DNA of 64,000 bases from Liquorilactobacillus hordei DSM 19519 (GTDB taxonomy: Bacteria; Bacillota; Bacilli; Lactobacillales; Lactobacillaceae): positions 1,674,001 to 1,738,000 of the forward strand of contig NZ_CP049303.1 of assembly GCF_019443985.1 (NCBI RefSeq), given 5' to 3'. Below, in pieces: positions 1 to 10,292 of the stretch. The notes beneath the pieces are model-generated. The model ran no database searches. It was not told the DNA's origin and worked only from the letters and a program-made list of their open reading frames with translations. Both the position numbers and the translations under genes were made by a program. Position 1 is the stretch's first letter, and every line of letters begins with the position of its first letter.

Positions 1-339
1 TGCATTTCTGCGTACTGTATCTTCGAAGAATGTATTTCCACCGTCAATTAATACATCTCCCTGACTCAAATGAGGTAAAAGCTGTTTAATTAGCCCATCT
101 GTCGGTGCACCAGCCTTAACCATCATAATAATTCGTCTAGGGGTTTCAAGAGAAGCAACAAAGTCTTCAATATTATAACTAGGAACGAGTTTTAACTCTG
201 GATGATCAGCAACTACCTTTTCAGTCTTTGACCCAGTTCTATTATAAATTGCAACATTATAACCACGGCTTTCAATATTCAAAGCCAAATTTTTTCCCAT
301 TACAGCCATTCCAACTACACCAATTTGTGGTTTACCCAT
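1..339 (-). CDS. gnd: 6-phosphogluconate dehydrogenase, N-terminal part (cut by window edge)
   Basis: Oxidative pentose phosphate enzyme that decarboxylates 6-phosphogluconate to ribulose 5-phosphate with reduction of NADP. Only the first 113 codons are inside the window. The N-terminus shows the Rossmann dinucleotide motif ([14 protein letters not shown]), and GNTFFEDT lies near residue 105, both characteristic of the family. The ATG at 337-339 is preceded by AGGAGG (347-352) at good spacing, so the start is firm. No -35/-10 pair upstream is clear enough to call. A decarboxylating GntZ-type paralogue cannot be excluded without the C-terminus. Confidence 0.93.
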   Translation of the reverse strand, partial: MGKPQIGVVGMAVMGKNLALNIESRGYNVAIYNRTGSKTEKVVADHPELKLVPSYNIEDFVASLETPRRIIMMVKAGAPTDGLIKQLLPHLSQGDVLIDGGNTFFEDTVRRNA

Positions 340-481
340 TATTAAACCTCCTACAAGTAATATTCATCTCTAATGTTACCAAAAACAACTTAAAAGATAA
401 AGACGTTGTCACATTTTAAATCTATTAATATTTTAAAAATTTTCCTGGTAGCTTAATATTTTTTTAATTTAAAGCTACAAA

Positions 482-672
482 CACAATATTATGAAAGACA
501 GAGTTTGATATGAGTTTGCAAGGTTCCAAAGCTAATTCAAAATTACGAACATCGTGTGTACTTTGATATAAGCAATTCAAAGTTAGTTGAAACTTTTGAT
601 TTATGAAACACATTTATTCGTAATAAATAGAGGGGTCAAGGTCAGAATTAACTTTTGGCCCAGCCCCCTCTC
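482..672 (-). repeat. Interspersed hairpin/foldback repeat, copy A
   Basis: Non-coding stretch between clpX and gnd. Reading the minus strand, a GC-rich hairpin (629-671, arms AGAGGGG/CCCCTCT) starts just after the clpX stop and probably serves as its terminator. It is followed by an AT-rich body of about 140 bp. The body matches copy B (24922-25095) closely: shared blocks include TTCGTAATAAATAG, TTTTGATTTAT and AATTCAAAGTTAG in the same order. The rest of this 342-bp gene-free interval holds only the gnd leader. Confidence 0.75.
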
Positions 673-681
673 CAATTTATT

Positions 682-1929
682 TTATGAAGCTTGTTTGTCA
701 TCTAAAATAAGTTTTGGCATTTCATTACCATCTACACTTTTTTGATTAATAACTACTTGTGAAACATCAGTACGACTAGGTATTTCGAACATTACATCAC
801 GCATCGTATTCTCAACAATTGAGCGTAAACCACGAGCTCCTGTATTACGTTCGATAGCCAAAGAAGCTATTTTTTTGAGCGCATCTTTATCGAACTTGAG
901 TTTTACATTATCAAGTTCAAGTAATCTGCTATACTGTTTAACTAGTGCATTTTTTGGTTCTGTCAAAATTCTTACCAGATCTTCTTCTGTCAATTTCTCC
1001 AAAGCAGATAAGATTGGTAGACGTCCGATAAATTCAGGAATCAATCCAAATTTTAACAAATCTTCAGGAATAATTCGTTGCATTAAACTTATTTTATCGT
1101 TGTAATCATCCTTTGAATCAACACCAAATCCAATTGTTTTATCTCCTAGACGATTTTTCACCATTGTCTCAATTCCATCGAATGCTCCACCAACAATAAA
1201 CAAAATATTTGTGGTATCAATTTGGATAAACTCCTGTTGTGGGTGCTTACGTCCGCCCTGAGGTGGTACATTAGCAATAGTACCCTCCAATATTTTAAGT
1301 AGAGCCTGTTGAACACCTTCACCTGAAACATCACGTGTGATTGATACATTTTCGCTTTTTTTAGCAATCTTATCGATTTCATCAATATAAATAATTCCAC
1401 GTTCTGCCCGTTCAACATCAAAATCGGCACTTTGAAGTAACTTTAACAAAATGTTTTCAACATCTTCTCCAACATAACCGGCTTCTGTTAATGTTGTAGC
1501 ATCCGCAATAGCAAATGGAACTTGTAATATTTTCGCTAAACTTTGTGCTAAAAATGTTTTACCAGAACCAGTTGGACCTACTAGACAAATGTTACTTTTT
1601 TGTAACTCAGTTTCACTATCATCATCTTCAAGCGAAGCATTAACTCTTTTATAGTGATTATACACTGCAACTGCTAAAGTCTTTTTTGCTTGTTCTTGCC
1701 CAATAACATACTGGTTCAAAATATCAACAATTTCGCGTGGCTTAGGTACATCTGTCAATTCCTCTGTCACTTGGTCTCTGAATTCTTCATCTATAATATC
1801 TTTGCATAAATCTATACATTCATTACAGATATAAACACCAGGTCCCGCAACAATTTTTTTTACCTGATCCTGTGACTTACCACAAAAAGAACACATTACA
1901 GGTTCATTACTATCTGTATTCTCAAACAT
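682..1929 (-). CDS. clpX: ATP-dependent Clp protease ATP-binding subunit ClpX
   Basis: AAA+ unfoldase that recognises substrates and feeds them into ClpP. The N-terminal zinc-binding domain has Cys13, Cys16, Cys35 and Cys38. It is followed by Walker A GPTGSGKT, Walker B IIYIDEID and the IGF tripeptide (DKTIGFG) used for docking on ClpP. The 415-aa length is normal. An in-frame ATG nine codons upstream exists, but the start MFENTD at 1929 is preferred because AGGGGG lies about 7 nt before it and the family begins there. It is a single-gene unit with its own promoter and the hairpin of repeat copy A after the stop. clpP is not in this window. Confidence 0.97.
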   Translation of the reverse strand: MFENTDSNEPVMCSFCGKSQDQVKKIVAGPGVYICNECIDLCKDIIDEEFRDQVTEELTDVPKPREIVDILNQYVIGQEQAKKTLAVAVYNHYKRVNASLEDDDSETELQKSNICLVGPTGSGKTFLAQSLAKILQVPFAIADATTLTEAGYVGEDVENILLKLLQSADFDVERAERGIIYIDEIDKIAKKSENVSITRDVSGEGVQQALLKILEGTIANVPPQGGRKHPQQEFIQIDTTNILFIVGGAFDGIETMVKNRLGDKTIGFGVDSKDDYNDKISLMQRIIPEDLLKFGLIPEFIGRLPILSALEKLTEEDLVRILTEPKNALVKQYSRLLELDNVKLKFDKDALKKIASLAIERNTGARGLRSIVENTMRDVMFEIPSRTDVSQVVINQKSVDGNEMPKLILDDKQAS

Positions 1930-1984
1930 ATTTAGCCCCCTAAAATTGTAACTCAAGTCTCGCTAGGTCTCTAATCATTCAATC

Positions 1985-2013
1985 ATTATATACGTGCTAT
2001 TGACTTTTGTCGA
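1985..2013 (-). promoter_or_regulatory. clpX promoter
   Basis: On the minus strand -35 TCGACA (2008-2013), 17-bp spacer, -10 TATAAT (1985-1990). Five of six bases match the -35 consensus and the -10 is perfect. Transcription would start near 1978, giving a leader of about 50 nt. No CIRCE or proper CtsR box is seen nearby. Confidence 0.7.
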
Positions 2014-2072
2014 TGACTTTACCTTATCAACAATTATCTTCCTCTTGAAAGAGTTGCACTTATCCGTTAGAC

Positions 2073-2114
2073 ACAAAAGAGCTGTGCCAAAACTATTGTT
2101 TTGGGGCAGCCCCT
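2073..2114 (-). terminator. tig terminator
   Basis: Hairpin with arms GCTGTGCCAAAAC and GTTTTGGGGCAGC (2081-2110), followed on the minus strand by TCTTTTGTG. It lies about 30 bp after the tig stop. The hairpin resembles those at 5985-6024 and 31656-31696. Confidence 0.75.
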
Positions 2115-2141
2115 TGCTAATCATGTATAATTCGTAAAAAG

Positions 2142-3446
2142 TTACTTATCTTCTTTCTTTTCACGAGTTTGTTTAGCAGAATCAGCGATTTCTTCAACCA
2201 CTTTACGTACTGCAATATCATGTTTTAACATTTCATCATTCAATGCTGAACGTACAGCAGTTTCTTCCATTCCGTATTGTTCTGCCAAGCTTTTAACTTC
2301 TTTAGCAACTTCTTCGTCACTAATCTTAATATCTTCTTTAGCCACGATAGCTTCCAAAACTAAATTAGTCTTTACACGTTTTTCAGAATCCTTTTCAAAT
2401 TGCTTATGCAAGTCATCTTCTGAAGAACCTGTAATTTGATAATACATCTCCGGAGTGATCCCTTGTTGTTGCATGCCCGCCATATATTGATCAATTTGAC
2501 GATGTACGTCATCTTCAATCATTTCTGCAGGAATATCACCAATTTTTGAATTGTTAACAGCAATATCAATAGCTTCATCTTGGATCTTTGCCTTTGCATC
2601 GGCAACTTTTTGTTCTTTCAATTCATCTTTAATCTTAGCTTTTAATTCTTCCAAAGTGTCGACTTCTTCATCAACATCCTTAGCAAAATCATCATCTAAT
2701 TCAGGCAGTTGTTTAGCCTTAACTTCGTGAATTTTAACATCAAAAACTGCTTCTTTACCTTGTAAATCTTCAGCTTGATAGTCTTTAGGGAAAGTAACAG
2801 TAACAGTAACTTCCTCACCAGACTTATGACCAACTAATTGATCTTCAAATCCTGGAATGAATGAATTTGATCCTAACTCAAGAGAATGATTTTCTGCTTT
2901 ACCACCATCAAAAGCAACGCCGTCAACCTTACCTTCAAAATCGATAATAACAGTATCACCATTTTCAGCAGCTTCATCTTCTTTGAGAACAAGTTCAGCT
3001 TGTTGTTGACGTAATTCTTCTAACTTGGCATCAATATCTCCAACAAGAACACGTGTAGAATGTGGTGTGACTTCAAGTCCTTTATAATCTCCCACTTCAA
3101 CTTCTGGTTCTACAGAAACTTCAGCTGTTAGTACCCATGGTTGGCCCTTCTCTAAACTCTCAACATCAACATTAGGTTGTCCAACTGGCTTAATAGCTGT
3201 TTCATCAACAGCAGCTGAATATGCATCTTGCAATAAAACATTCAAAGCATCTTGATAAAGTGCTTCTTCACCATACATTCTGTTAAAAATTTGACGAGGA
3301 ACCTTTCCTTTACGGAATCCTGGTACATTTAAATCCTTTTTAACACGAGCAAAGGCTACATCTAAGCCCTCTTTAATTTTATCTTGTGAAATTTCGAAAG
3401 TTAACTTTCCCTTATTTTCACTTTGTTTTTCCCATTTTGCAGACAT
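2142..3446 (-). CDS. tig: Trigger factor, ribosome-associated chaperone and prolyl isomerase
   Basis: Binds ribosomal protein L23 at the exit tunnel and shields nascent chains. The ribosome-binding signature GFRKGKVPR sits at residues 43-51. An FKBP-type PPIase domain follows around residues 160-245, and a long helical, highly charged C-terminal domain completes the 434 aa, the usual length. The ATG is preceded by GGAGGG at about 7 nt. It is a single-gene unit with its own promoter, immediately upstream of clpX, a neighbourhood common in Firmicutes. Confidence 0.97.
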   Translation of the reverse strand: MSAKWEKQSENKGKLTFEISQDKIKEGLDVAFARVKKDLNVPGFRKGKVPRQIFNRMYGEEALYQDALNVLLQDAYSAAVDETAIKPVGQPNVDVESLEKGQPWVLTAEVSVEPEVEVGDYKGLEVTPHSTRVLVGDIDAKLEELRQQQAELVLKEDEAAENGDTVIIDFEGKVDGVAFDGGKAENHSLELGSNSFIPGFEDQLVGHKSGEEVTVTVTFPKDYQAEDLQGKEAVFDVKIHEVKAKQLPELDDDFAKDVDEEVDTLEELKAKIKDELKEQKVADAKAKIQDEAIDIAVNNSKIGDIPAEMIEDDVHRQIDQYMAGMQQQGITPEMYYQITGSSEDDLHKQFEKDSEKRVKTNLVLEAIVAKEDIKISDEEVAKEVKSLAEQYGMEETAVRSALNDEMLKHDIAVRKVVEEIADSAKQTREKKEDK

Positions 3447-3503
3447 TATTTTCCCTCCGCACGATAATTTTGTACAACCAATTTACTAATTGCATACTAA
3501 ATT

Positions 3504-3532
3504 AGTGTACCTTAGTTATATCGAATTGTAAA
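3504..3532 (-). promoter_or_regulatory. tig promoter
   Basis: Minus strand -35 TTTACA (3527-3532), 17-bp spacer, -10 TACACT (3504-3509); the leader to the tig ATG is about 50 nt. Confidence 0.65.
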
Positions 3533-3588
3533 CAATTACACCAAAAAAAGCTTTATATAACAGTTTCTTTTTTTCTAAATTATTTTTC

Positions 3589-3620
3589 TAAAAAAAAAAC
3601 TCGGAAAAATCCGAGTTTTC
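3589..3620 (-). terminator. tuf terminator
   Basis: Minus strand stem AAAACTCGGA / TCCGAGTTTT followed by a run of nine T (A9 at 3591-3599 on the plus strand), starting 11 bp after the tuf stop. A textbook intrinsic terminator. Confidence 0.92.
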
Positions 3621-3630
3621 TTTGTAAAAA

Positions 3631-4818
3631 TTAATCGTCAATTTCTGAAACAACACCAGCACCAACAGTACGTCCACCTTCACGAACCGTGAATTTAAGA
3701 CCTTTTTCAATAGCAACTGGAGCGATCAATTCAACTGTAAATGTAACATTATCACCAGGCATAACCATTTCTACACCTTCTGGCAATTCAATAACACCTG
3801 TAACATCAGTTGTATGGAAGTAGAATTGAGGACGATAATTTGAGAAGAATGGAGTATGACGTCCGCCTTCTTCTTTGCTCAAGACATAAACTTCACCCTT
3901 AAACTTCTTGTGAGTCTCGATAGAACCAGGAGCTGCAAGAACTTGACCACGTTCGATTTGATCGCGGTTAACACCACGAAGCAATGCACCAACGTTATCT
4001 CCAGCTTCACCTTCATCAAGAGTCTTACGGAACATTTCAAGACCAGTAACAGTTGTCTTCAAAGGTGCGTCTCTCAATCCAACGATTTCGATTTCATCAC
4101 CAACTTTAACAACCCCACGGTCAATACGACCAGAAGCAACAGTACCACGTCCTGTAATTGTAAATACATCTTCAACAGGCATCAAGAATGGTTTGTCTGT
4201 AGGACGAACTGGAGTTGGAATATATTCATCAACCGTATTCATCAATTCTTCAATCTTAGCAACTGCATCTGCATCGCCTTCAAGAGCTTTAAGAGCTGAA
4301 CCACGGATAACAGGAATATCATCACCAGGGAAATCATATTCGCTTAATAATTCACGAACTTCCATTTCAACTAAGTCTAACAATTCTTCATCGTCAACCA
4401 AGTCACACTTGTTTAAGAAGACAACAAGATATTCAACACCAACCTGGCGTGCAAGTAAGATATGTTCACGTGTTTGTGGCATAGGACCATCTGTTGCAGC
4501 AACAACAAGGATAGCACCATCCATTTGAGCAGCACCAGTAATCATGTTTTTAACGTAATCAGCATGTCCTGGAGCATCAATATGAGCATAGTGACGCTTT
4601 TCTGTCTCGTACTCGATGTGAGCAGTATTGATTGTAATACCACGTTCACGCTCTTCTGGAGCTGCATCGATTGTTGCAAAGTCTTGTTGTTCAGCCAAAC
4701 CTTTGTCAGCTAAAACTTTTGAAATTGCAGCAGTTAAAGTTGTTTTCCCATGATCAACGTGTCCAATTGTACCGATGTTTACATGGGGTTTTGTTCTTTC
4801 GTAATGTTCTTTTGCCAT
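3631..4818 (-). CDS. tuf: Elongation factor Tu
   Basis: GTPase that delivers aminoacyl-tRNA to the ribosomal A site. GHVDHGKT (G1), DAPGH (G3) and NKCD (G4) are present, followed by the two beta-barrel domains. The 395-aa product starting MAKEHYERT matches the family; an upstream in-frame ATG nine codons earlier lacks a ribosome binding site, whereas AGGAGG (4828-4833) precedes the chosen ATG. It is monocistronic with its own promoter and a strong terminator. Codons look highly biased, as expected for an abundant protein. Confidence 0.98.
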   Translation of the reverse strand: MAKEHYERTKPHVNIGTIGHVDHGKTTLTAAISKVLADKGLAEQQDFATIDAAPEERERGITINTAHIEYETEKRHYAHIDAPGHADYVKNMITGAAQMDGAILVVAATDGPMPQTREHILLARQVGVEYLVVFLNKCDLVDDEELLDLVEMEVRELLSEYDFPGDDIPVIRGSALKALEGDADAVAKIEELMNTVDEYIPTPVRPTDKPFLMPVEDVFTITGRGTVASGRIDRGVVKVGDEIEIVGLRDAPLKTTVTGLEMFRKTLDEGEAGDNVGALLRGVNRDQIERGQVLAAPGSIETHKKFKGEVYVLSKEEGGRHTPFFSNYRPQFYFHTTDVTGVIELPEGVEMVMPGDNVTFTVELIAPVAIEKGLKFTVREGGRTVGAGVVSEIDD

Positions 4819-4892
4819 TAATACGAACCTCCTGTAGTTTTGCAAGAAAAATCCGCAACAAATATTAGTTTGCCGATAATCCTTTAAGTTTT

Positions 4893-4921
4893 ATTATACT
4901 ACTTCCAAGCAAAAATACCAA
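4893..4921 (-). promoter_or_regulatory. tuf promoter
   Basis: Minus strand -35 TTGGTA (4916-4921), 17-bp spacer, perfect -10 TATAAT (4893-4898). The leader is about 70 nt. Confidence 0.7.
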
Positions 4922-5028
4922 CATTTTTAGTACCCTGCAAAGAAGAATTCTTAAGCTATTATATAGATACCCGCCTAATTTGTAAATAGCTATTCAAAAA
5001 TAAGATTATTTCATTTCCATTTTATTTA

Positions 5029-5919
5029 CTATTGGCTCCATTCAACTAATACTTTTTCAAGTTTTAGTGCTAACTTTTGTTCTTCATTTTCATAAGAATG
5101 AATATTCTCCAACATCAATAATTCTTTCCATTTTTTCGAATTATCAATAATTCTTTCTTCGAATGGGTACAGTAAACTTAATTTTAGTTTAATCTCATTC
5201 CATCTCAACAAATCATTATTATCATTTTGCTCAGAGATTACTTGCTGTTTTAGATCACTGAATAAATTTGTTTCCTCAAATATATGAAGCTCAACAGGTC
5301 TGATACTGTATGTCTTACCATCAATAAAAAGAAATTTTTCCTCACGCTTATCCTGTAGTTGCCTCAAATCATCCAAAATACTGACTTTAATAAGTTGATG
5401 TACGTTTTCATCGCATAATATTTTTGGTGCTGCCTCCTTGAAATCATCTAAAGGCAGACTATAACTGTCCTGTAATGCCTTTCGCTGATGTCTACCTGAA
5501 AATAATCCACAATAAATTAATGCCTTTTTTATCTCTCTAGACTTTTTCTCATCGATTTTATCTTCTTCTTTTTTTATCAAATCAAAAAAATATTTTTTTT
5601 CATTAGCGTTCATATAACTACTAACTTGCAAATATAACTTATACGTTCCAATCACATCTTCGGCCATCATCCGAGCACGAATTAAAAGCTCAAACTTTTT
5701 ATTATCGGTTAAATATTCTATTAAATATTCACCAGCCAGTCTGCTAGCCTCTTTAAAATCATTTTGTCCATAACATGCTTGAAATAAAAAGAAATTAGTT
5801 CTGAAGTTTTTTCTCTTTAAATAACATTCCGCAAATAGCATCTGTGCCTTTTTGTAATTTTTATTCTCTAAGGATTCTACTCCATCAAAGAAAATCATTT
5901 GGTATTCTTTATCATCCAT
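5029..5919 (-). CDS. TPR-like hypothetical protein
   Basis: A 296-aa soluble, helix-rich protein with no signal peptide or membrane segment. The N-terminal third reads as tetratricopeptide-like helices (residues about 10-75, with alternating small and aromatic residues as in KKAQMLFAECYLKRKN). The C-terminal half is charged and unrecognised. The start ATG has AGGAGG at good spacing. It stands alone between the rnjB terminator and tuf. The function is unknown; similar proteins in lactobacilli are annotated only as TPR-containing, and a scaffolding role is the most one can infer. Confidence 0.75.
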   Translation of the reverse strand: MDDKEYQMIFFDGVESLENKNYKKAQMLFAECYLKRKNFRTNFFLFQACYGQNDFKEASRLAGEYLIEYLTDNKKFELLIRARMMAEDVIGTYKLYLQVSSYMNANEKKYFFDLIKKEEDKIDEKKSREIKKALIYCGLFSGRHQRKALQDSYSLPLDDFKEAAPKILCDENVHQLIKVSILDDLRQLQDKREEKFLFIDGKTYSIRPVELHIFEETNLFSDLKQQVISEQNDNNDLLRWNEIKLKLSLLYPFEERIIDNSKKWKELLMLENIHSYENEEQKLALKLEKVLVEWSQ

Positions 5920-5984
5920 ACTAATTACCTCCTAAAAAGGAAGAATAAAAGAGATTCACTTGTTAACTTAAGGTTTAACCACAT

Positions 5985-6024
5985 AAAAAGACTGTACCAA
6001 TCTTTCGTCATGGTCCAGCCTTCT
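5985..6024 (-). terminator. rnjB terminator (asd-dapA-rnjB operon end)
   Basis: Imperfect hairpin AGACTGTACCA / TGGTCCAGCCT (5989-6022), with a short T-rich run after it on the minus strand. It lies 25 bp after the rnjB stop and separates this operon from the TPR-like gene. Confidence 0.6.
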
Positions 6025-6046
6025 AGTCAATGTCTTACAACAGTTT

Positions 6047-7735
6047 TTATTTCTTTTTTGAAAAATGCTTATGCTGATTTATTTCCATGATAACTGGTAA
6101 AATCACAGGATGCCTCTTCGTATGTTCATATAAGAAATGATTGAGCTGATCACGCACATCTTGTTTTAAATGTCCCCAGTCAAATTCCTTGTTGTCTAGA
6201 TTTTTTTGGACGGCTTCTGTTACAATAGTTGCACTCTCTGCAATCAAATCACGACTTGTCTTAACATAAACAAAACCACGAGATGTAATTTGAGGACTAT
6301 CAACAATTTTTTTCTTTCTTCTATCAATTGTTACTACAGCAACAAAGACACCGTCTTCTGAAAGAATTTTACGGTCTCGCAAAACAATATTTCCTATATC
6401 TCCCACACCACTACCATCAATCAGAGTATTACCAACTTCAACCGAACTAGCTAATAATAACTTATCGTGATCATATTCAATAATGTCACCTTTAGACGTA
6501 ATGAAGATATTATCTTTAGAAATGCCAATTTCTTGTGCACATCTACTGTTAGCAGCCAACAGACGATATTCGCCTTGCACAGGAATAACGTACTTTGGCT
6601 TAAGTAAATTCATCATCAGTTGCAAATCATTACGGCTTGCATGACCAGAAGAATTTAACTCATCTGAGATAGCCTTAACATCTGCTCCTGCTCGATAAAT
6701 CATATTTCTAGTTTTAGCAACCGCAGTTTCCATAGCATGTGAAGGAGTTGTCGTAATAAAGACTAAATCTCCTTTTTTCAATGAAACATTTTTGTGCTTA
6801 CCCAAGGCCATTTTTTGCAATGATTTTAAAGGTTCACCTGAACGACCAGTTTCAAGTATAATCAAATTTTCATCAGGGATTTTTTCAATATCGGAAAGTG
6901 GTACCAACAATTCATCATTTGAAAGATGCAACTTTTCTAGCCTCAAAGCAGTATTGATTATTTCTTCAGCATCATGACCAGTTAAAATAATTTTACGATT
7001 GTTCTGTGCAGCTGCATCAAAGACTTGTTGTACACGCATTATATTTGAAGCAACACAGGCAACTACAATTCTGCCCTTCCGATACTCAAAATTCTCGTTA
7101 ATAAATTCATAGATTTCATGCTCAGCAACTGGTGTATTCGGATTTTCCGCATTTGCAGAATCACTTAATAAAGCTAAAACCCTGTTCTTCCCAATTTCAG
7201 CAAGTCTTCCAAAATCCGTACGATATCCGTTAGTTGCAGTTTGATCAAACTTAAAGTCACCAGTATATACGATACTTCCCTTGTCTGTTTTGACAACTAT
7301 TCCACATGATTCAGGTATAGAATGTGTCGTCTTGAAAAAGGAAACAGTTGCATTTTCAAAGTCAATTTCAGTTTGATCATTAACAACGTGAAAATCAGTA
7401 AACTTCTTTGTTTTTTCCTCATCATGTACTGTGATTTTCGCCAATTCAATTGTCAATTCAGTTCCAAAAACAGGAACATCGAACTCACTCAAGAAATATG
7501 GCAAAGCTCCAATTGCATCAGCATGTCCATGTGTTAAAAATACTCCAACAATTTTACTTGCGTTTTCTCTTAAAAAGCTAAAGTCTGGAATAACAGTATC
7601 TATTCCAAGTAATCCATTTTCAGGATACTTCAGCCCACAGTCTAAAATAAATATCTCATCACTCACCACAACAGCGTACATGTTCTTTGCATTTTCACGC
7701 ACACCACCAAGTGGAATGATTTTTATATCACTCAT
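6047..7735 (-). CDS. rnjB: Ribonuclease J2
   Basis: Metallo-beta-lactamase / beta-CASP RNase of 562 aa that in Firmicutes forms a complex with RNase J1. The zinc motif is degenerate: HGHADA at residues 69-74 replaces HxHxDH, and a second ligand is lost (PVQGEYR where the J1 here has PVHGEYR). These losses and the context identify J2, the weaker subunit, rather than J1 (29960-31636). GAGAGGTG precedes the ATG. It is the last gene of an operon, 15 nt after dapA. Confidence 0.93.
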   Translation of the reverse strand: MSDIKIIPLGGVRENAKNMYAVVVSDEIFILDCGLKYPENGLLGIDTVIPDFSFLRENASKIVGVFLTHGHADAIGALPYFLSEFDVPVFGTELTIELAKITVHDEEKTKKFTDFHVVNDQTEIDFENATVSFFKTTHSIPESCGIVVKTDKGSIVYTGDFKFDQTATNGYRTDFGRLAEIGKNRVLALLSDSANAENPNTPVAEHEIYEFINENFEYRKGRIVVACVASNIMRVQQVFDAAAQNNRKIILTGHDAEEIINTALRLEKLHLSNDELLVPLSDIEKIPDENLIILETGRSGEPLKSLQKMALGKHKNVSLKKGDLVFITTTPSHAMETAVAKTRNMIYRAGADVKAISDELNSSGHASRNDLQLMMNLLKPKYVIPVQGEYRLLAANSRCAQEIGISKDNIFITSKGDIIEYDHDKLLLASSVEVGNTLIDGSGVGDIGNIVLRDRKILSEDGVFVAVVTIDRRKKKIVDSPQITSRGFVYVKTSRDLIAESATIVTEAVQKNLDNKEFDWGHLKQDVRDQLNHFLYEHTKRHPVILPVIMEINQHKHFSKKK

Positions 7736-7750
7736 ACTTTCACCTCTCTT

Positions 7751-8623
7751 TTAAATATTTAATATGTTTACTAGTTGTTTAAATTGACTACTAGATAATC
7801 CCAAAATTGGCAACCTACAACCACCTACTTCAATCCCTTTATAGTTAAGAATAGCCTTCACAGGGCTGGGAGATGGTGCACTAAAGATAGCTGCCATCTT
7901 AGGTGTTAATTCACGCATTATAGAACCTGCTTCTTTGTATTTTCCTTGCTCTACAAAATTATACATTTTCTCAATTTTATCGCCATAAAGATGTGCTGCA
8001 ACAGAAATAACGCCTTTAGCACCGACAGTTTTAGCAGCTAAAGCATCTGCATCCTCACCCGTATATGTCAAGAAATTGTCCGGTGTTGCCGCTACAATTC
8101 GGCTTAAATTAACATTTCCAGTACAGTCTTTAATTCCAATAATATTTTTATTTTTTGCTAAAGTAGCAATTGTTGATACTTCCATAGTAACACCTGTTCT
8201 GCCAGGAATATTATAGATAATTATTGGTAACGAACATGCATCAGCAACTGCTGTAAAATGAGCAATCATTCCTCTTTGGTCAGGTTTATTATAATAAGGT
8301 ACCACGACTAATGCTGCATCAACACCGTTGATTTCTGCAACTTCATTGGTAAATTCTATCGTCTGTGCAGTGTTGTTAGACCCTGTACCTGCAATTACAG
8401 GCACTCTACCGTTAACAAACTCTACGGTCTTTTTAATCAATTCAATTTTTTCAGATTTAGTCAAAGTAGGTGCCTCGCCCGTTGTCCCTGAAACAAGCAG
8501 ACCCTTTGTCCCTGAATTCAGTAAATGATCAATTAATTTTTCAAGTCTTTCGTAGCTTACCTTACCCTCCTCATCGAAAGGTGTAACCATCGCTGTAATA
8601 ATTTCAGCATTATCAAATTTCAT
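7751..8623 (-). CDS. dapA: 4-hydroxy-tetrahydrodipicolinate synthase
   Basis: Condenses pyruvate with aspartate semialdehyde, the committed step to diaminopimelate and lysine. The Schiff-base lysine is K165 (IIGIKDCTGN) and the proton-relay tyrosine Y137 (IIYNIPGRTG); GTTGE at 46-50 binds the substrate carboxylate. At 290 aa it has full family length. It follows asd by 15 nt and precedes rnjB by 15 nt, so the three are co-transcribed. An AGGGGTTG ribosome binding site supports the start. Confidence 0.96.
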   Translation of the reverse strand: MKFDNAEIITAMVTPFDEEGKVSYERLEKLIDHLLNSGTKGLLVSGTTGEAPTLTKSEKIELIKKTVEFVNGRVPVIAGTGSNNTAQTIEFTNEVAEINGVDAALVVVPYYNKPDQRGMIAHFTAVADACSLPIIIYNIPGRTGVTMEVSTIATLAKNKNIIGIKDCTGNVNLSRIVAATPDNFLTYTGEDADALAAKTVGAKGVISVAAHLYGDKIEKMYNFVEQGKYKEAGSIMRELTPKMAAIFSAPSPSPVKAILNYKGIEVGGCRLPILGLSSSQFKQLVNILNI

Positions 8624-8638
8624 TATTTCAACCCCTAC

Positions 8639-9688
8639 TTAGTCTGGAACTCGCATTAAATTAAGTGCATGAAGTCTTTCTGCAATTTGTACAGAATTCC
8701 ATGCAGCACCTTTTAATAAATTATCAGAAACACAATATAAATGGAAAGAATTAGCTTGCTCATTATCTGCTCTAATTCTTCCAACGAATGTGTCCTTCTT
8801 GCCCTCAGCATTAACAGCTTGTGGATAAATCTGATTTTTAGGATCATCTTCCAATACAACCCCAGGTGCTTCCTTTAAGATAGATTGTAACTTTGCTACA
8901 TCAGCTCCGGATTTTTCTAATTCAAACCACACTGTTTCAGAGTGCGCAACAGCAACTGGAACACGTACACATGTTGCAGTAACTTGTAAATCTTGATCTG
9001 ACATAATTTTTTTCGTTTCATGAATCATTTTCCATTCTTCATGAGAGTAACCGTCGTCTTCAAAAACATCAATTTGCGCAAGTGGATTAAACGCAATTTG
9101 GTAATGCTTCTTATCACCTGAAACTGGTAAGATTTGTGGCTTATACTCTTCACCATTGAGAATTGCTTTTGTTTCATCATGTAATTCTTGAATCGCACGA
9201 TTACCTGCTCCAGAAACAGCTTGCATAGTTGTAACAATTACTTTCTTTAGTCCATAAACTTTACGTAGTGGCTCCAGAGCTACAACCATCTGAATTGTTG
9301 AACAATTGGGATTTGCAATTAATCCTTTATGTTCATAAAGGGCCTTTTCGTTAACTTCCGGCACAACTAATGGAACTCCCTCTTCCATCCGAAAAGCACT
9401 TGTATTATCAACTACAACTGCTCCACGCTTTATAGCTTCGGGAGCAAACTTCTTCGACACACCACCACCTGCAGAAAAAAGTGCTAAGTTTACATCATTA
9501 AAAGAATCGGGGACAAGTTCTTCAACAACTACATCTTCGTTCTTAAATTTCAAAACTTTTCCTGCTGATCTTTTTGAGGCTAAATACTTAACACTAGCAA
9601 TTGGTAACACTGATTCTTCTAGCATTTGAATCATTCGAGTGCCCACAGCACCTGTTGCACCCACAATAGCAACATTATATCCGTCCAT
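8639..9688 (-). CDS. asd: Aspartate-semialdehyde dehydrogenase
   Basis: Reduces aspartyl phosphate to the semialdehyde, which feeds dapA next door and also threonine and methionine synthesis. The N-terminal NADP motif is GATGAVG (10-16), and the catalytic cysteine is C129 in NPNCST. The 349-aa length is usual. It is the first gene of asd-dapA-rnjB, preceded by an extended -10 promoter. The leader is only about 28 nt, so no lysine riboswitch fits here. Confidence 0.96.
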   Translation of the reverse strand: MDGYNVAIVGATGAVGTRMIQMLEESVLPIASVKYLASKRSAGKVLKFKNEDVVVEELVPDSFNDVNLALFSAGGGVSKKFAPEAIKRGAVVVDNTSAFRMEEGVPLVVPEVNEKALYEHKGLIANPNCSTIQMVVALEPLRKVYGLKKVIVTTMQAVSGAGNRAIQELHDETKAILNGEEYKPQILPVSGDKKHYQIAFNPLAQIDVFEDDGYSHEEWKMIHETKKIMSDQDLQVTATCVRVPVAVAHSETVWFELEKSGADVAKLQSILKEAPGVVLEDDPKNQIYPQAVNAEGKKDTFVGRIRADNEQANSFHLYCVSDNLLKGAAWNSVQIAERLHALNLMRVPD

Positions 9689-9722
9689 ATGAAAAACCTT
9701 CTTTTTTTCTTATTGAAACATA

Positions 9723-9731
9723 ATTATAACA
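9723..9731 (-). promoter_or_regulatory. asd operon extended -10 promoter
   Basis: Minus strand TGTTATAAT (TGn plus perfect TATAAT). No good -35 is present at 17 bp, which is normal for extended -10 promoters. Confidence 0.55.
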
Positions 9732-9830
9732 TATTTAATGTAATAATTGCGCTTTTATAAAACATACTCATATTTTATTTTTCATTATTTTATCATCAAA
9801 TTAATATTTTCTACTAATTATTTTTTATAT

Positions 9831-9890
9831 AAAAAAAGAAAGTTCCCCAAAATCTTCTGCAAAGTGCAAAGATAGAGGAAACTTTCTTTT
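9831..9890 (-). terminator. rpsO terminator
   Basis: Long stem with arms AAAGAAAGTTCC and GGAAACTTTCTTT, with an inner hairpin between them and a T7 tract on the minus strand, about 30 bp after the rpsO stop. Confidence 0.85.
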
Positions 9891-9920
9891 GAACAAGAAC
9901 TAAATTCTTCTTATTATGAA

Positions 9921-10190
9921 TTAACGACGCAAGCCTAAGCTCTTAATCAATTCACGATAACGTTGTACATCGTTAGCACGTAAATATGCTAATAAGTTAC
10001 GACGGTGACCGATTTTCTTCATCAATCCACGTTGTGAAGCATAATCTTTCTTATGTGAACGAATATGCTCATTAAGTTCATTAATATCAAATGTCAAAAC
10101 TGCAATTTGAACTTCTGCAGAACCTGTATCACCTTCGTGACGAGCATATTTCTGCATAATCTCTGTTTTCTTTTCCTTTGAGATTGCCAT
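9921..10190 (-). CDS. rpsO: 30S ribosomal protein S15
   Basis: Binds the central domain of 16S rRNA early in 30S assembly and forms an intersubunit bridge. The 89-aa protein carries the [11 protein letters not shown] and [13 protein letters not shown] signatures. The ATG is preceded by AGGTGGGG. It is monocistronic, divergent from rpsT, with a consensus promoter and a structured leader of about 95 nt in which S15 may autoregulate. Confidence 0.98.
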   Translation of the reverse strand: MAISKEKKTEIMQKYARHEGDTGSAEVQIAVLTFDINELNEHIRSHKKDYASQRGLMKKIGHRRNLLAYLRANDVQRYRELIKSLGLRR

Positions 10191-10286
10191 ATTGTTTCCC
10201 CACCTTTCATAATTTAAGACACCTCTACCCCGGAATAACGTTGGTGAGCATCGTCACTCTGAGACTAGGGTCTGTGTTAAACACTA
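10191..10286 (-). promoter_or_regulatory. rpsO 5' leader, possible S15 autoregulatory RNA
   Basis: The predicted transcript start lies close to 10286. The leader can form a small GTGTTTAACAC hairpin (10274-10284), a GTGA/TCAC hairpin, and a pairing of CCCTAG-type and CCGGGG segments close to the ribosome binding site. S15 binds its own leader in several bacteria through differing structures. This assignment is an inference from length and folding potential, not from a recognised motif. Confidence 0.4.
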
Positions 10287-10292
10287 GTAAAC

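Noticed and set aside
228..419. Plus-strand open frame overlapping the gnd start
   Set aside because: Opposite a confident gene; no initiation signal.
1990..2025. Two AAAGTCA direct repeats overlapping the clpX -35, suggestive of a CtsR box
   Set aside because: CtsR half-sites must be 10 bp apart with the GTCAAA heptad; here they are 13 bp apart and incomplete.
3856..4299. Long plus-strand open frame inside tuf
   Set aside because: Antisense shadow of a highly biased gene; composition is serine/asparagine/threonine-rich with no ribosome binding site.
9689..9722. Lysine riboswitch upstream of asd
   Set aside because: The leader from the extended -10 promoter is only about 28 nt; a lysine riboswitch needs about 170 nt. 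The aspartokinase leader (about 78 nt) is also too short.
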